Assembly: GCA_000310025.1 (NCBI GenBank)
Contig: FN649749.1
Span: 1,841,763 to 1,905,762, forward strand
Origin: Ectocarpus siliculosus
Taxonomy: Eukaryota > Sar > Phaeophyceae > Ectocarpales > Ectocarpaceae
DNA length: 64,000 nucleotides
Direction: 5' to 3'
In this document: piece after piece, positions 12,227 through 24,290 of the stretch
Layout: the number at the start of each line of letters is the position of its first letter
Numbering within the stretch: the stretch's first letter is position 1
The notes under the pieces: generated by a model
Told to the model about the DNA's origin: nothing
Database searches by the model: none
The model's input: only the letters and a program-made list of their open reading frames with translations
Made by a program: the position numbers and the translations under genes

Positions 12227-12769
12227 ACATTAACATTGCATATGTAGACACTCTATGGATCGTGTGTAGTCAATTAATTGGTTACTACGCACCCGTCGTG
12301 GCGATCGCCTAGTTGTGAAACTAGAAAAAAGCTGTTGCTCGTCGGTTGTGTTCCACTTCATCTCGGGAATGAACAGTGCGATTCTGCGGCGGAAAGCGAT
12401 AACTCGTGAGAACGAATATTCACGGTCGGGGAGCAGGGAGTAATCAGCCCTTGATGCCTCGTCGTCGAGAGGTGAGATAAAACATACCATGGTACTCCGT
12501 AAGTGCTTGTAGAATATTTTCTTCTGCTACTTTATAAAATACCGCTATGCCCGGAAGAATCGTGTGCCCTGTCGACTGCCGCCAGTCAAGATTGGACGAA
12601 AACTGACACCTTCCCACCCGACCAGAACGAGTTCATTTGTTCCGCGGCGATAAATGAATTGGTTGCGCGGCCACCACACGAACAGGATTCCCTGCTCACA
12701 CTTTGCCACCAGTAGTAACAGTGAAAAAGTACCGCTTCAGATTCAACAGATTGTGATAACTTAACTCAC
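12227..12769 (-). other. Intronic or exonic remnant of the copia-interrupted host gene
   Basis: On the minus strand there are several GT..AG-like sites: an acceptor ending ...gtgagcag near 12689, a donor CCATG/GTATGT near 12486, and an acceptor ...ccgccgcag near 12393. The open pieces between them are short and not recognisable. They may be downstream exons of the gene whose exon is cut by the copia element. The gene's end could not be located before the MULE at 12217. Confidence 0.25.
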
Positions 12770-12794
12770 CCTGCATGAGCAGCCTGGGTCCCGG
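12770..12794 (-). CDS. Distal end of the host exon split by the copia element
   Basis: On the minus strand, ccgggacccaggctgctcat continues the reading frame that stops at the far side of the copia element (18908-18912 is the duplicated target CCCGG). It codes P-R-L-L-M-Q and then meets a strong splice donor, GTGAGT, at 12769-12764. The reading frame and donor both work only if the element is ignored, which shows that the insertion hit a coding exon. Confidence 0.55.
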
Positions 12795-13048
12795 TGTTTG
12801 TCGGCCGTACTCGGCGTACGTATCGGGTATTGTTTGTGTAGTGTATTAACTTCAGACGGTGAGGCAACGCCCGTACCCAGGGCGCTGTCGTGCTCAGAAA
12901 GGAGGAGTGGCAGCAGGGCTGCTGCACACAACAAAAGGGGGCCCCGGTGCATCATCACCGTACCCCTACCTAAAAGGTTCTACACCATCTGCGTCACACT
13001 TGTACGTACGGCTAACATATCCAAACCATGTCCGTAGACCCACGAACA
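12795..13048 (-). repeat. 3' LTR of the copia element
   Basis: This is a 254-bp direct repeat matching 18654-18907 except at about three sites. It starts TG and ends CA on both strands, as retroviral-type ends do. Confidence 0.93.
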
Positions 13049-13358
13049 CCCTCCCTGGTTCTTCACGCAAGTGACTTACCATCAGTGGGGCAAAAACACC
13101 CCGGATACATCAATAAAATGCCAATACGGTGGTCGAGGGGAAACCCGGCGCCCGGGCAAAACCCCTCGAAAATAAATCCCATCCAACACAAACCATTGCT
13201 ATCACGGCGGATCACAACGGCCGCACTTATCGGGAAGGCCGAGGCGAAGACAAGAATGCGAGGCAAGCCTCCTACGCCTGCCATTGGGACACAGCCCGCG
13301 ACAGTAATGCATCTTTCCCCGCATGGTATACATGACCTTCCCCAAGCGCTAGAAAATC

Positions 13359-16300
13359 CTACAGAAGCTCCGGCAAATTCATCAGCTTTTTCCGGTGGTA
13401 CTGCAGGTTGCTCTTGCTAAGAGCCTTGGTGAGCATGTCTGCATGTTGCTCCGACGTCGACACAAACTTGATCGAGATGTCACCCGACCTAAACAATCCA
13501 CGAATGAAGTGGTACCGCACGTCGATGTGCTTGCTACGCGCTGAGCTAAGGGGGTTCTGCACCAAAGCCATGGCCCCCTGATTGTCCTCAAGGACCTGAA
13601 TGCTACCGCCGCTGGTCCCTGGGGCAATAAACGAAAGCACTGCACGCACAAACAAAGCTTCTTTCACACCCTCTCCGGCAGCAATGTACTCTGCCTCCGT
13701 AGACGACAAAGATACGACAGGTTGCGTCTTGCTACCGTGGCTGATGACGGTTCCTCCAACCGTTGTTGCCAGCCCTGACACCGAACGTCTATCCTCAGCG
13801 TCGGCGTAGCTAGCGTCCACGTACATCGCCAGCCCCAGCCCCGATCCCCGTTTTTAGGTGATCCCGAGGTCCCTCGTCTCTTTGAGGTAGGCGAGGATCT
13901 TCCGTATCGCCTTCCAGTGCCTCTCGGCAGGGGCATGGGCGTGGCGCGCTACCGCACGCACAGCGAACGAGATGTCCGGGCGCGAGAACGTCGACACCCA
14001 CATCATGCTGCCGATGGCCTCCCTCACCGGCCACTCCCCTCCACTTTCGTCATCTCGCTTCGGCCCTAGGTCAGCACCAGGGGAAGCAGGGATGGGGGAG
14101 GTCGATTGCACATCAAAGCGATTCACGATGCTGTCAATGTACGCGGTTTGGGAGATTCTAAGGGTCCCAGCCTCTAGGTCTCTCTCAACGGCACACCCGT
14201 CGAACCACACACACTCTCCAAGGTCTTTGGTGGGGAATGCCTTGTTGAGGGAAGCGAGCAACTCCTTGCAATCATCATCAGACCCAGCCACCAAAATGTC
14301 ATCCACATAAATCACGATAATCATCACCACGACATCGTCTTTCATCTTGCGGAAGACGCACGGGTCCGCCTTGCACTGCTCGAACCCGTTTTCTACAAGC
14401 GTGTCGGCAGCGTGGTACCCCCACTGCCTGCCGCTCTTCTTCAAGCCGTAAATAGCACGCTCAGCCTTCACAACTTTGTGGGATTTTTCCCCGCACCCCG
14501 CGGGGAGCCTCAAGAACACATCCTCGTCTAACTTAGCGTGTGTAAACGCCTCCTTGACATCCCAGTGGTTGAGTTTCAATGATTTCTCCTTGGCTACCGC
14601 AAGCATCAGTTTAATGGATGCGGATGATGGGCAAGGGGAGGATGAGTAGAAGTCCACATTCGGAATTTGCGAAAAATCCCTAGCGACCAGACGCGCTTTG
14701 AACTTCCCGATTTTCCCCTCCTTGTTCGTCTTCCAAGTAAAACGCCACTTAGAACTCACAGGTCTACGCCTCTCTGGCGTACCGTCTACGAATGAAAACG
14801 TTCCCGTGTCCAAGTGCCCATCGAACTCTTCCCTCATGGCCTGTTCCCACCCCTCTCTGTACACAGACTCTTGGCAACGCCGGCTACGGTCATGGGGGGG
14901 GGATTCAACGTCACTCGGGCGCTTGCCAATGGGGGATTCTGTACTCAGCTCGGTCGACGCCAGGGCCCTCACGAAGGCGTCTGGAGAGTTGAGCACGAGG
15001 TCCTCCGCTCCCAGCAGGAAGTCCTCTGCCTCTTGGCGCGCGATGTTGGCCTCCTCCGCGCGCTCGCACAGCAGCGCTTGCACCGCCCTCGCCTCTAGCC
15101 CTTCCACCACGTCGACCACACACGCGAGCATCCGGTGGGTGTACTCCTCCGTGCTGGTGATGGGCAGGGTGGGCAGCCCGGCCGCCGATGCACGGCGGGC
15201 GAGCAGACCTTCGGCACTCGTTGACGACTCGTACCTCGTGTTCCGGCGAGGGTTCTCCCTGAGTCGGCGGCTGGTGAGTTCGGCCGGCTCGCCAAAGCGG
15301 GCGAGCCTCCGTTCCTCGGGCCCGCGGAGCGCCGGAATATCCGTGTCGCTGCCGCTGTCGCTGCCGCCACCGCTGCTGCTGCTGCTGCTGCTGCTGCGGC
15401 GGCGGCCGTCCTCGCCGCCGCCCACATCGGCCATCTCGGTCGACGTGGTAGATGGGGCGACGCTCGCGCCCTCCCTGCTCGAGGGGGCGCCATCGCCAGC
15501 GTCGCCCGCGCCCGACTCCTGGGGCGCGGCCGGCGGCGCCGCCGGCGCATCGCGCGCGGGCGGCTCCGCGGGCCCCGGGTTTGCCGTCGTGTCAAGGTGG
15601 AAACCTCCATCCTCAGGTTCTCCCTCCGCCCTCCCTCCACCGTGGCATGACGCGCCCCCCCCGTCCTCGTGCTCCCCAGTCGTGAGCTCCTCGTCCTCCT
15701 CTGCAATGAGAGGCAGCGGCTGGGGGTGCGCGGTCGGGGCGGCGGGCACAGATTGCCAGGTGAAGTTGCGAGTGGTGATCGCTTGGCGTTTTTCGTTCAG
15801 GATGCGCACGCAATCACGGTTTGTGTTGATTCCAAGGCCGAGGTAAAAACACTTTTTTGCGTTCGGCTCTGACTTGTGCGTGCGCTTGACCTTGTATACG
15901 GCGGGTTTCAGGAACGGGTACGTCGCCTCTGGGGGAGGTGGGTGCCCGTGCCACATTTCGTACGGCGATTTCTTGTCCGGGTTGGATGTGGTGGAGGTGC
16001 AGTTCAGGGCGTTGCATGCCCAAGCTGTGGCTTCGGCCCAAAGGGAGGGGTAGCTTGGTGCTTCGGGGTAAAGAATCGGCGCTTGTATGCGGGCGGCTAG
16101 TGCTGCATCCTTTATCAGTCCCAGTGCTCTCTCAGCTACACCGTTGTATTCTGGGCTGTATGCGGGGGTGAACTCCTGCTTGATGCAATACTTGCGGCAC
16201 AGCTTTCCGAACTCTCCCTCGAAAAACTCTCCTCCGTTGTCAGACCGCACGACCATGACCTCGGATGGGGCTCCGTCTGCCCTGTTTTCCGCTAGGTATC

Positions 16301-18611
16301 TCCCGAATGCCTCTGCAGCGTCTGACTTGTTTTTCAAGAAGTAGACGCGGTTCCACCTCGTGCAGTCATCCCTTACAATGAGCGTGTACCACTTCCCCCC
16401 CAAGCTCTGCACCCTTGCCTTCCCACTCAAATCCACGAAAACTCTCTGCAGTTTCTTAACTGCTCGGGTTGACGTCCTGTTGGGGATGGGCTTGGATAGC
16501 CCCTTTGCCGTCGAGCACCCCATGCACTCCCGGAGCTGGCCCACCAGCGTCACCCCTTGCTGCTTCGCCGTGTTCTTCAGCAGCACCTCGTGGGAGTGGC
16601 CGTGCGCGCAGTGGAAGTCGTTGATGTCAACGGGGGTGCGGTTCGCTTTCGCGTTACCAGGAGCAATTATGGCACAGGCTAGTTCCCTACCCGACTCTAT
16701 GCGGTGACCAGTCTGAACGAACAGGTCCCCCCATAGAGGGAAGTACACCGACTCCCCCCAACCAACGAACACCTCCAACTCGTGCTCGTCTGCGGCTAAG
16801 CGGCCCTTGGTTTGTTTCAAGAGGGCTGCGAGGGACACGAGGTTGTAGTTGAGCTCCGGCACATGAGCGACCCGTTTCAACAACAGGTCTGTGGTCCCAA
16901 CGCGAGAACCGATGGTTACCCTCACGTCGCCATACCCTACGATGGCGAAGGCTTGCTTCCCTGCGGCGACACTCAAACGTCGATCGCACTCATGGTAGTT
17001 TTCGAACGCGTTAGCGCTCGGGAACATGTGGTTGGTTGCGCCGGTATCGGCCACAAACCTTTCCTGCTTGGCCTGCTCTACACCCCCTCGATCAACGACT
17101 CTGTTCCACTCGCCTGTGAAGTCACGGACCACTAGCGCCTCCTCTGCCACGTCCAGTGCGGTGGCGTCCAAGACCGGCAGCTCCACCGCGAGCACCGCCT
17201 GCTCGGACGAGCACGTGCTCTTGTCGTGTCCGTAGCCCAGGCACTTCTCGCATCGCAGGGGCTCGGGCTTGGTACAGGCGGCCGCCTGGTGACCCTTCTC
17301 TCCGCACCGGAAGCAGCGGCCGTGCATGCTACTTGCACCGCCGCCGCCGCCTCCGCCGCTGTTGCCACCAACACCGCCCCCACCGCCCTTGCTGCCACCC
17401 CCTTTCCCCTTCTGGCCGCCACCAACGCCGCCGCCACCCTTGTTGCGGCCGCCGCTGCTGCGGCCGGGCGCTCCACCCCTGCTGTTACCGTCGCTCGCGA
17501 GGAAAGCATGCTCCGCCTTCCGCTGGCCCTTCGGGGCCTTCCTCCCCTCCGGGAGGCTCGCGTGCACCGTGCTTACGATCCTGACGATCTCGCCCCTGTC
17601 CAGCTTTGTCGCCGTCTCCAACAGGAACTTCGCTTGTTGGTACTCGGGTGGAAGCGAGTCGACGAAGTGTGCGAGGACAAATGGTGTGTCAGCGTTGAGC
17701 CCCTTTTCGCGTAGGCGCATGTATATCTGCTCGAGCTTGCTTAGGTGCTCGATTGGATTGCTGCTGCTGTGTGCCGGGATCGAGAAGCGGAACATCTCTT
17801 TCATCAGGGCTTGTTTGGATCCCTGCGACTCGGGGTCGTAAACTTTTTCAAGCTCCGTGAGGACCCCCTTCGCCGTCACACAACTACTGACGACCGCTTT
17901 GTCGGTTTCTTTCACCACGGCGGTAGTGATGAAGTGGAACGCGGCGAGCCCACGTGCGACCTCGCTCCTAGTGTAGCGCAAGTCGTTGTATAGTGTAGAC
18001 GTGGGCATGTTCGGGTCGCCCACGGGGGCATGTCTCTCAGTACTCCCGATAAATTGACCGTCTAGTTCCACGGTCTTAGTGGCCTGGATGAAAGCTTTTC
18101 GCCACGTGCTAAATCCGATGCTGCGGCCCCCCTCAAGGCGAGGGGCCACCACGTTCACTTTCTTCGAGTGATTGAGGCTATCGATGTAATCACCGTTACC
18201 ACGAGTTGCGGGTATCTCACCTGGGGGATTTAACCCCCTCGCTTCCCCGCGGTCAGCTCCTACGCCAGGCCCCACTCTCGCTGGAACCCCAGGACTCGCT
18301 CCCGGTATGTTGTCCCAGCGGCTTTCCCGCGGGTGATTTGGCCCATCACGGGCCGCTTCCCGGGAAAATGCCCCGCCGCCCTCTGACGGCAAGGACTCTC
18401 TCTGGCTTGGGACGGCAGCACCGCCGCCCCTACTGGCATCGCCCGCCACGGCGTCGCCAGGCTCCTTCCTCTTCAGCTCGATCACAATGCTCATCAGCTG
18501 CGATAACTGGCCCTCCAGCCTCGCAATCGCCGGGTCCTCGGCGTGTTGCTGTTGCATGGCTGAGGTCTCTTCCCCCAGCCCTTCGACCGAACCGCTGTCC
18601 GACACAGCCAT
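13359..18611 (-). CDS. Copia gag-pol coding region (fossil element)
   Basis: The reading begins at ATG 18611. From there it shows a gag domain with a Gly-rich stretch, and two CCHC knuckles near residues 428-466 (CFRCGEKGHQAAAC and CEKCLGYGHDKSTC). The protease motif VADTGATNHMF lies near residue 520 and the pre-integrase H-H-C-C finger near 665-700. The integrase core has D (VFVDLSG), D (VRSDNGGEFF) and E (GVAERALG). The acidic, Ser-rich linker includes a run of eight Ser codons. The reverse transcriptase has YVDDILVAG near residue 1434, and the RNase H has VDASYADAEDRRS. Integrase before RT places it in Ty1/copia. The product would form a virus-like particle and make cDNA. About one break separates the 3' end from the rest. 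Confidence 0.93.
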
Positions 18612-18653
18612 CTCCCGATGCGGCTATCCCTCGAGGGACAAAGAACTCTAGAG

Positions 18654-18907
18654 TGTTTGTCGGCCGTACTCGGCGTACTTATCGGGTATTGTTTGTGTAG
18701 TGTATTAACTTCAGACGGTAAGGCAACGCCCGTACCCAGGGCGCTGTCGTGCTCAGAAAGGAGGAGTGGCAGCAGGGCTGCTGCACACAACAAAAGGGGG
18801 CCTCGGTGCATCATCACCGTACCCCTACCTAAAAGGTTCTACACCATCTGCGTCACACTTGTACGTACGGCTAACATATCCAAACCATGTCCGTAGACCC
18901 ACGAACA
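18654..18907 (-). repeat. 5' LTR of the copia element
   Basis: This is a 254-bp direct repeat of 12795-13048. The gag ATG follows 43 nt inside it. The LTR would supply the promoter. Confidence 0.93.
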
Positions 18908-18912
18908 CCCGG

Positions 18913-20059
18913 CAACCGTTGGATGAAACGCACGGAGTTTTCCCTTAGTCGTCGTGTAGCGCCGATCAGCCGCGGTGCCTCCTCGAGGTCGACCGTTGGC
19001 GTCTGGTTGATGGATAGCGAGGTCAAAGGCGGCCGCTCCCCTCCTTTGTTCACCGCCACCACCGCCGGCACGGGCGTTGCGTTCCTGAGGGACGCCTCCC
19101 TGCCCCCACCAAAGCCGACTAAGCCCATCCGCCTTGAGGTGCGCTTGTGACCCGCTGTATCGTTTCCAGCAGTGACACCCCCATCCACGATCGCGGCAGC
19201 GGCGCAAGATTCGTCACCACCCGGCTCCTCAACAATGCTGCCGCCAATGCCATAGTTGGAGTTGCTGCTCAACGTACACGTAGACACACGTGATGGTGCC
19301 GCCTGGTCATGCGCGTTCTGCAGCATGCCGAACATGGAGGGCATCCTGTGGATTTTGGGTTGGGAGTTCGGCGGTGTCGTGTAGGTGTCACGCCCCCCTT
19401 TCCTCGGCGTCAACGAATCCATGTTATTATGCGGCTGTTTGTGCCGCCGCGGCCGCCGCTGTGGACCCTGCTGCTCCTCATTCATGCCTCGGTTTGTTCA
19501 GCCTGAATAAGGACGTCAAGGGACCCGTCGAGCTTCTTGGCTTGTGGGGGAAGTGCGGCCCTGCACTCAAGACCGGCATGTTCGAGACACGCGTGTCGTG
19601 TTCATGATCGACTAACTCATTGCTGGTATTTACTTCGAGGACAGCAGACGCTGGCGCGGTCTCCGCTAACGGTGACAACTCTTTCGTTGTTGGTGGCCAA
19701 TCCACCTCATTCTTGTCCTCTCCCTTCTCCTTCCGTGTGCTGCAGCCATCAACACCCTCGCCATTCCAGCTGCTATTCTCCTCGCCCGCCTCGTCCTCGT
19801 CGATGACAGCTAGAATGGTGCAGTCGTCGTGTTGCTGTGCCTTACTATCAACAACCGGTTGGGCCTGGTGTCGCTGTTGTGGCTGCTGCGGGAAAGTGTC
19901 AGAGCCTGCTCGTGGATGTGGATCGCTGCGGGTCGTGTCTGTATCGCGGATGAAATGACCATCCCGACCTAACCACGTTTTTGGTGCGCTCGCCACTATC
20001 ATCGCCGACACTTGTTCCGGTGACGGACTAGTAGATGCCGGTTGTCGTCCATTGTCCAT
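18913..20059 (-). CDS. Host gene of unknown function, N-terminal part
   Basis: Two long minus-strand open stretches overlap here. The first reads from a candidate ATG at 20059 (MDNGRQPASTSP) and is rich in Ser, Pro, Gln and acidic residues. The second (about 19485-18913) contains MDSLTPRKGGRD and ends ...RENSVRFIQRLPG at the copia target site. An intron probably joins them. A GTAAAT donor follows a codon near 19632, but the matching acceptor is ambiguous. The composition looks like a disordered regulatory region. No domain is recognised. The frame continues across the copia element into 12770-12789. Confidence 0.4.
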
Positions 20060-20275
20060 TGCCCTCCTCCTCACCTTGCGATTGGTCTCCTGCTGTGTTA
20101 CTTGACCGCTTCGTAGAATTGGGGGTGAGAGTACAGCAAAAGTGTCTTGGTGTATGATACGTGCGTTATGTGTCCAGTTCGTTCCATGATGCGCGGAGAA
20201 ATCGAAATTCATCCAAAGAATCAATTTTCTCCCTGTGGGCACCGACAAGTTACACGTCATTTCTCTTCTCAACAT

Positions 20276-20913
20276 GCGTATGCACTCTGTAAGTTGAGAG
20301 GAGCCTCCACCAGTACACCATATGGCTTGAGAGCGTCTCTCGGTCGATGTGTGCGTCGGGAGTGTATGGATGGGTGTGGGGCGGCATTAGACACGCAACA
20401 CAGCAGTGGTGATGCTATTATAGGACACAGCAGCTCTCTTCGCAAATAAAACCCCCGACAGCAGATGAAGGAGTGGAGAGAGAGGAAGAAAATTAATGTT
20501 TGGTTTGCCCGCATTTATTTGTCGGCGAGCGGGGGTGGTGGTTTGAGTCAATCAAGTCCCTGCTCCAGTACGCCATGGTATGGCTTAATGCGTCTATCAC
20601 TCTCTGTGTCGTCGACAATTTATCGATGGGTGTGGGTGAAAGATACACCACACAGCAGTCAGTGCGGTGATGCGTGGGCACATCTCCTACCACTCCTACC
20701 CAAAAAAACACCAATGCATACGATATTACTACAGCAGTATGGACCAGACGCCAACTGTACATAATACGGTCCATGCACAACAATTTTTCCATTCACGTTT
20801 TGTGCGATATCGTACTATTAAAGAAAAAAAAATGAAACGCGAAACAACGATATTCATTCGTGACCGCCTCGTCGAGCTACGTCGATAGCTGCAGAGTTTT
20901 TTTCATTTTGGGA
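20276..20913. repeat. Two diverged direct repeats in a gene-free stretch
   Basis: About 20299-20440 and 20566-20700 share an order of blocks (cagtac-ccat-atggctt, gcgtct-tc, atgggtgtggg, acacagcag, gtgatgc) but have diverged. They may be two copies of a small non-autonomous element or an old tandem duplication. No coding region is supported. This lies between the 5' side of the minus-strand host gene and the first YR retroelement. Confidence 0.35.
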
Positions 20914-21126
20914 AAAATGTAGCGTTCAGAAGGAAAGCGTTGTTTGTGGAAGGCGTTTGTTGAATTCGAAAGAAAGCAGGGGACGGGTGCTGAGCGTCCC
21001 CTGCGTGCAAAAATCTTCAGTCTTCTTGTGCACCCGCGTCTCGGGGAAGAGAACGCTAGTGCAGTCAAACAACTAGTTGAGGAAGCAAGAGGAAGGACCG
21101 TGGAAGTTAGGGCCTTGATCGATTTT
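20914..21126 (+). repeat. Repeat A1 of YR element 1
   Basis: This repeat matches 27918-28134 apart from a 4-nt difference and a few substitutions. It contains a perfect 10-bp stem (20976-20985 with 20995-21004, gcaggggacg/cgtcccctgc) and a 9-nt loop. The gag ATG lies 4 nt beyond its end. Confidence 0.9.
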
Positions 21127-21130
21127 GCCC

Positions 21131-21501
21131 ATGGGCCCATCAGTGCAAAATGCGGTCCAGGCAAGAATAGCAGCAGACGCAGCCGCGGCCGAAGCCGCAC
21201 CCGCGTATGACGGCGCCGCAGCCAACGCCGCTGCACCCAACGCTGCCGCCGCAGACGCTGCCGCCGCTGTGAACGCTGCCGCAGCCGTTGTCGCAGCCGC
21301 CGACGCAGCCGCAGCTGCAGCCGCTCCCCCGGCAGCCGAGTACAACGGCGGCGACGCCCCCCCTGCAAACAACGGACCAGAGGAGGGTGCCGGCGCGAAC
21401 CCACTCGGCGGTATCCAGGCCATGCTCACCCAGTTCATGAACGCTCACCAAGCTCAAATGGCGGCTCTACATCAACAGGTGGCGCAGCAGGGACAGATCC
21501 T

Positions 21502-21540
<39 letters not shown>

Positions 21541-22747
21541 ACAACAGCAGCAGCAGCCACAGCAGCAGCAGCAACAACCCGCCGGCGGCATTCTTCCTCC
21601 CGCCAACGCACCGGTGGTGGCCGCTAGCGCCGCGCCGCCCGCCCCGGCGACCGCGGGGTCGAAGATGACGGAGAAGCTGAGGGCTGAGGACTGGAAAGCG
21701 ACGGGCCCCCTGTGGCTCCTCGCGCGGGGCGGATTCGACACTCGCGCCCCGGTCGACGTGCCCTTCGTTAAAATGGTCGCCGGTGAATACTCACACATCA
21801 CAGAGCAGGGAGGGAAACAGATGTGTAGCCTGACGGACATAAAAATCGAGCACTGTTTCCCGCCCAAGTCCGCCAACGCCGCCCTCGCTGCCATGCCCGT
21901 GACGGTCCACTTCGACACCTTCATCACCGTGCTGTTCAAAACGATCGAGTACGGCATGGACACGGCCGAGGAGAATGCCAAGCTTCGCGTCGCGGCCTGG
22001 AGGGCGGAGTTCGCATCGATTACAAGGAAGCTGGCTACGTACCTCACCCTCCACTACACAGGCCTTCAGCCCCATGAAAACCGGGTCCGCAACGCCCTCC
22101 TGGATGCCATCAACCGCGGCTTGGAAGACGGTTTCCGCATTCTACACAAGATGGCATATGACCTACGCCGGACGCACCAGGACGGCCCCCCCACCGCGGA
22201 CGCCACGGATGCCGTCCCATTTCCGCGATTCAAGCTCCTTAAGACCTTGCTCGAGGAAGATCACACCCAGAGTCTCGCGGAAAAGGCAGCCCAATGGCCT
22301 CTCCCCACCGTGGCCGCCGCCCTCGCCCCCGCCACGCGTGCAAAGCGGAAGAGCGGAACGGCCGGGGCCAAGACAGCGACAACCAAGCGGCAGCGGACCA
22401 CGACCACGACCCCGACGTGCCCCCCCGGTTTTTGCAAGGGATGGTGGTTCAGCCGCCAGTGCCGCACTTCAGACTGCCAACTCCACCACGTACACGCCGG
22501 TCCCGCCCCCGCCACCTCCGCCGCTTCCCCACCCCCGCAGGTCCCGCCACCCCCGCAGGCCCCGCCGCAGCAGGCGGCGGCGCCGCAGCCGCTACCATCG
22601 CAGCAGCAGCAGCAGCAGCAGCAGCAGCTCCGCCAGCCCAGCGTGGGCAACTTCAGCATGACGGTCAACGGCGGCAGGGGCGGTGGAGGAGGGAACCAGG
22701 GGCGCGGCGCCGGAGGGAGGGGCGGTGGGGGGAGGGGAGGTTTCTGA
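21131..22747 (+). CDS. Gag-like protein of YR element 1
   Basis: The start is taken at ATGGGCCCATCAG (21131), directly after repeat A1. The N-terminus is Ala-rich. A CAG array near 21504-21580 codes a Gln-rich tract. The middle holds a conserved-looking globular part (about 21660-22280). Near 22430-22490 is a zinc-finger-like pattern C-x8-C-x4-C-x3-H (CKGWWFSRQC...CQLHH). The C-terminus is Gly/Arg-rich (RGGGGNQGRGAGGRGGG), like an RGG RNA-binding tail. The likely role is to package element RNA. The assignment rests on position and on the finger. Confidence 0.6.
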
Positions 22748-22914
22748 CAGGTTGGGCTCTGCCATACGGCAGGGCCGACAGTAGGTGCGGGAGGGGAGTC
22801 AGGACACGCTGGTACCTGGTTCGCCGACGTCGCCAGGTCCGTGGGGCCTCGGGACGCGCCCACGCCGGGGTCGGTTTCGCCGGCCCTGTTTCACGGTGAG
22901 CAACTCATGTTGAG

Positions 22915-24290
22915 CAATAGCGGTCGCGCAGCAAGGTATAGGTGGACCAACCACACGCACCCATCTGGTAGCTCCACAAACCTCGACGTAGCCGAATCTC
23001 GCCCCACCTGTACGATCGGATAGTAGGTTGTCCCCACACTCCAGGGCCAGCACCCTCGAAATGTCGACACAACCACCGTTTCCTACACGAATTGACGAGA
23101 TCCCGCCACGAACACGCGAAGCGGACCAACGAGTATCACCGCTTACCACAAAGATAGACACGTCATGTCACCTGTCTCCCACACAAGCCGCAGATGTAGC
23201 TGTGTCGGACACAGGGAGACTGTCGTCTCTCCCACAACGCGTAGAAGTCGGCGTTTTGGACACGAGGCTCGCCTCGCCTCTCACACGCCCCCCGGGGTAT
23301 TCAGTGTCAGACGCGCGGCAGCCAACGTCTCCAACGTCGCTAGCAGCCTTGAACGCGTCAGCGGCGATGCATCGCCCGTCTCGCACACAGCCCCACGAGG
23401 CACGCGTACCAGACGAGGCACGATCGACGCTTCTCACTTCGGTCACCGCGCCTGGCGCGTCAGACACGACCTGTCCTCGAAGTCCCACCCTACCAGAAAA
23501 GGTCCAAGGGTCGGCAGTACGACGGCAACCGTCTCTCACGCACCACGCACACTTCACCCATACACAGCAGCTCCAGCGCAATACACAACTCACGTTGAGC
23601 AGCAGCGGTCGCGCAGCAAGGTATAGGTGGACCAACCACACGCACCCGTCTGATAGCTCCACCAACCTCGACGTAGCCGAATCTCGCCCACTTGTACGAT
23701 CGGATAGTAGGTTGTCCCCACACTCCAGGCCCAGCGCCCTCGAAATGTCGACACAACCACCGTTTCCTACACGAATTGACGAGATCCCGCCACGAACACG
23801 CGAAGCAGGCCGACAGGCCTCACCGCTGACCAGAATGGTAGACATGTCATGTCACCTGTCTCCCACACAAGCCGCAGATGTAGCTGTGTCGGACACAGGG
23901 AGACTGTCGTCTCTCCCACAACCCGTAGAAGTCGGCGATTCGGACACGAGGCTCGCCTCGCCTCTCACACGCCCCCCGGGGTATTCAGTGTCAGACGCGC
24001 GGCAGCCAACGTCTCCACCGCCGCCAGCAGCCTTGAACGCGTCAGCGGCGGCGAAACACCCGTCTCGCACACAGCCCCACGAGGCACGTGTACCAGACGA
24101 GGCACGATCGACGCTTCTCACTTCGGTCACCGCGCCTGGCGCGTCAGACACGTGTCCTCGAAGTTCCACCCTGCCAGCAAAGGTCCAAGGGTCGGCACTA
24201 CGACGACAACCGTCTCTCACGCACCACGCACACTTTACCCCCACGCAGCAGCTCCAGCGCAATATACAACCTCCTGTAGGACTGCACTCG
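22915..24290 (+). repeat. 685-bp tandem duplication in the N-terminal part of ORF2
   Basis: The block starting at 22921 (cggtcgcgcagcaaggtata) recurs from 23606, a period of 685 bp, and runs to about 24290. It codes two copies of a roughly 228-residue Ser/Thr/Pro/Arg-rich segment that lies upstream of the reverse transcriptase. The copies differ at scattered sites. The segment has no recognised domain. Confidence 0.85.

Larger units (their letters stand above)
12795..18907 (-). mobile_element. Ty1/copia LTR retrotransposon, young
   Basis: The element is bounded by two 254-bp direct repeats (12795-13048 and 18654-18907). Both start tgtttgtcgg and end acgaaca. The 5-bp target duplication cccgg lies at 12790-12794 and 18908-18912. 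The repeats differ at about three positions (about 1%), so the insertion is recent. The coding region runs right to left and has the copia order gag, protease, integrase, reverse transcriptase, RNase H. It looks nearly whole, with about one break. A purine-rich tract (ccagggaggg on the minus strand) abuts the 3' LTR at 13049. Confidence 0.95.

Noticed and set aside
14698-15846. A 382-codon plus-strand frame with a Ser/Pro-rich product
   Set aside because: It is antisense to the copia gag-pol region, and its composition mirrors the GC-rich linker codons on the other strand.
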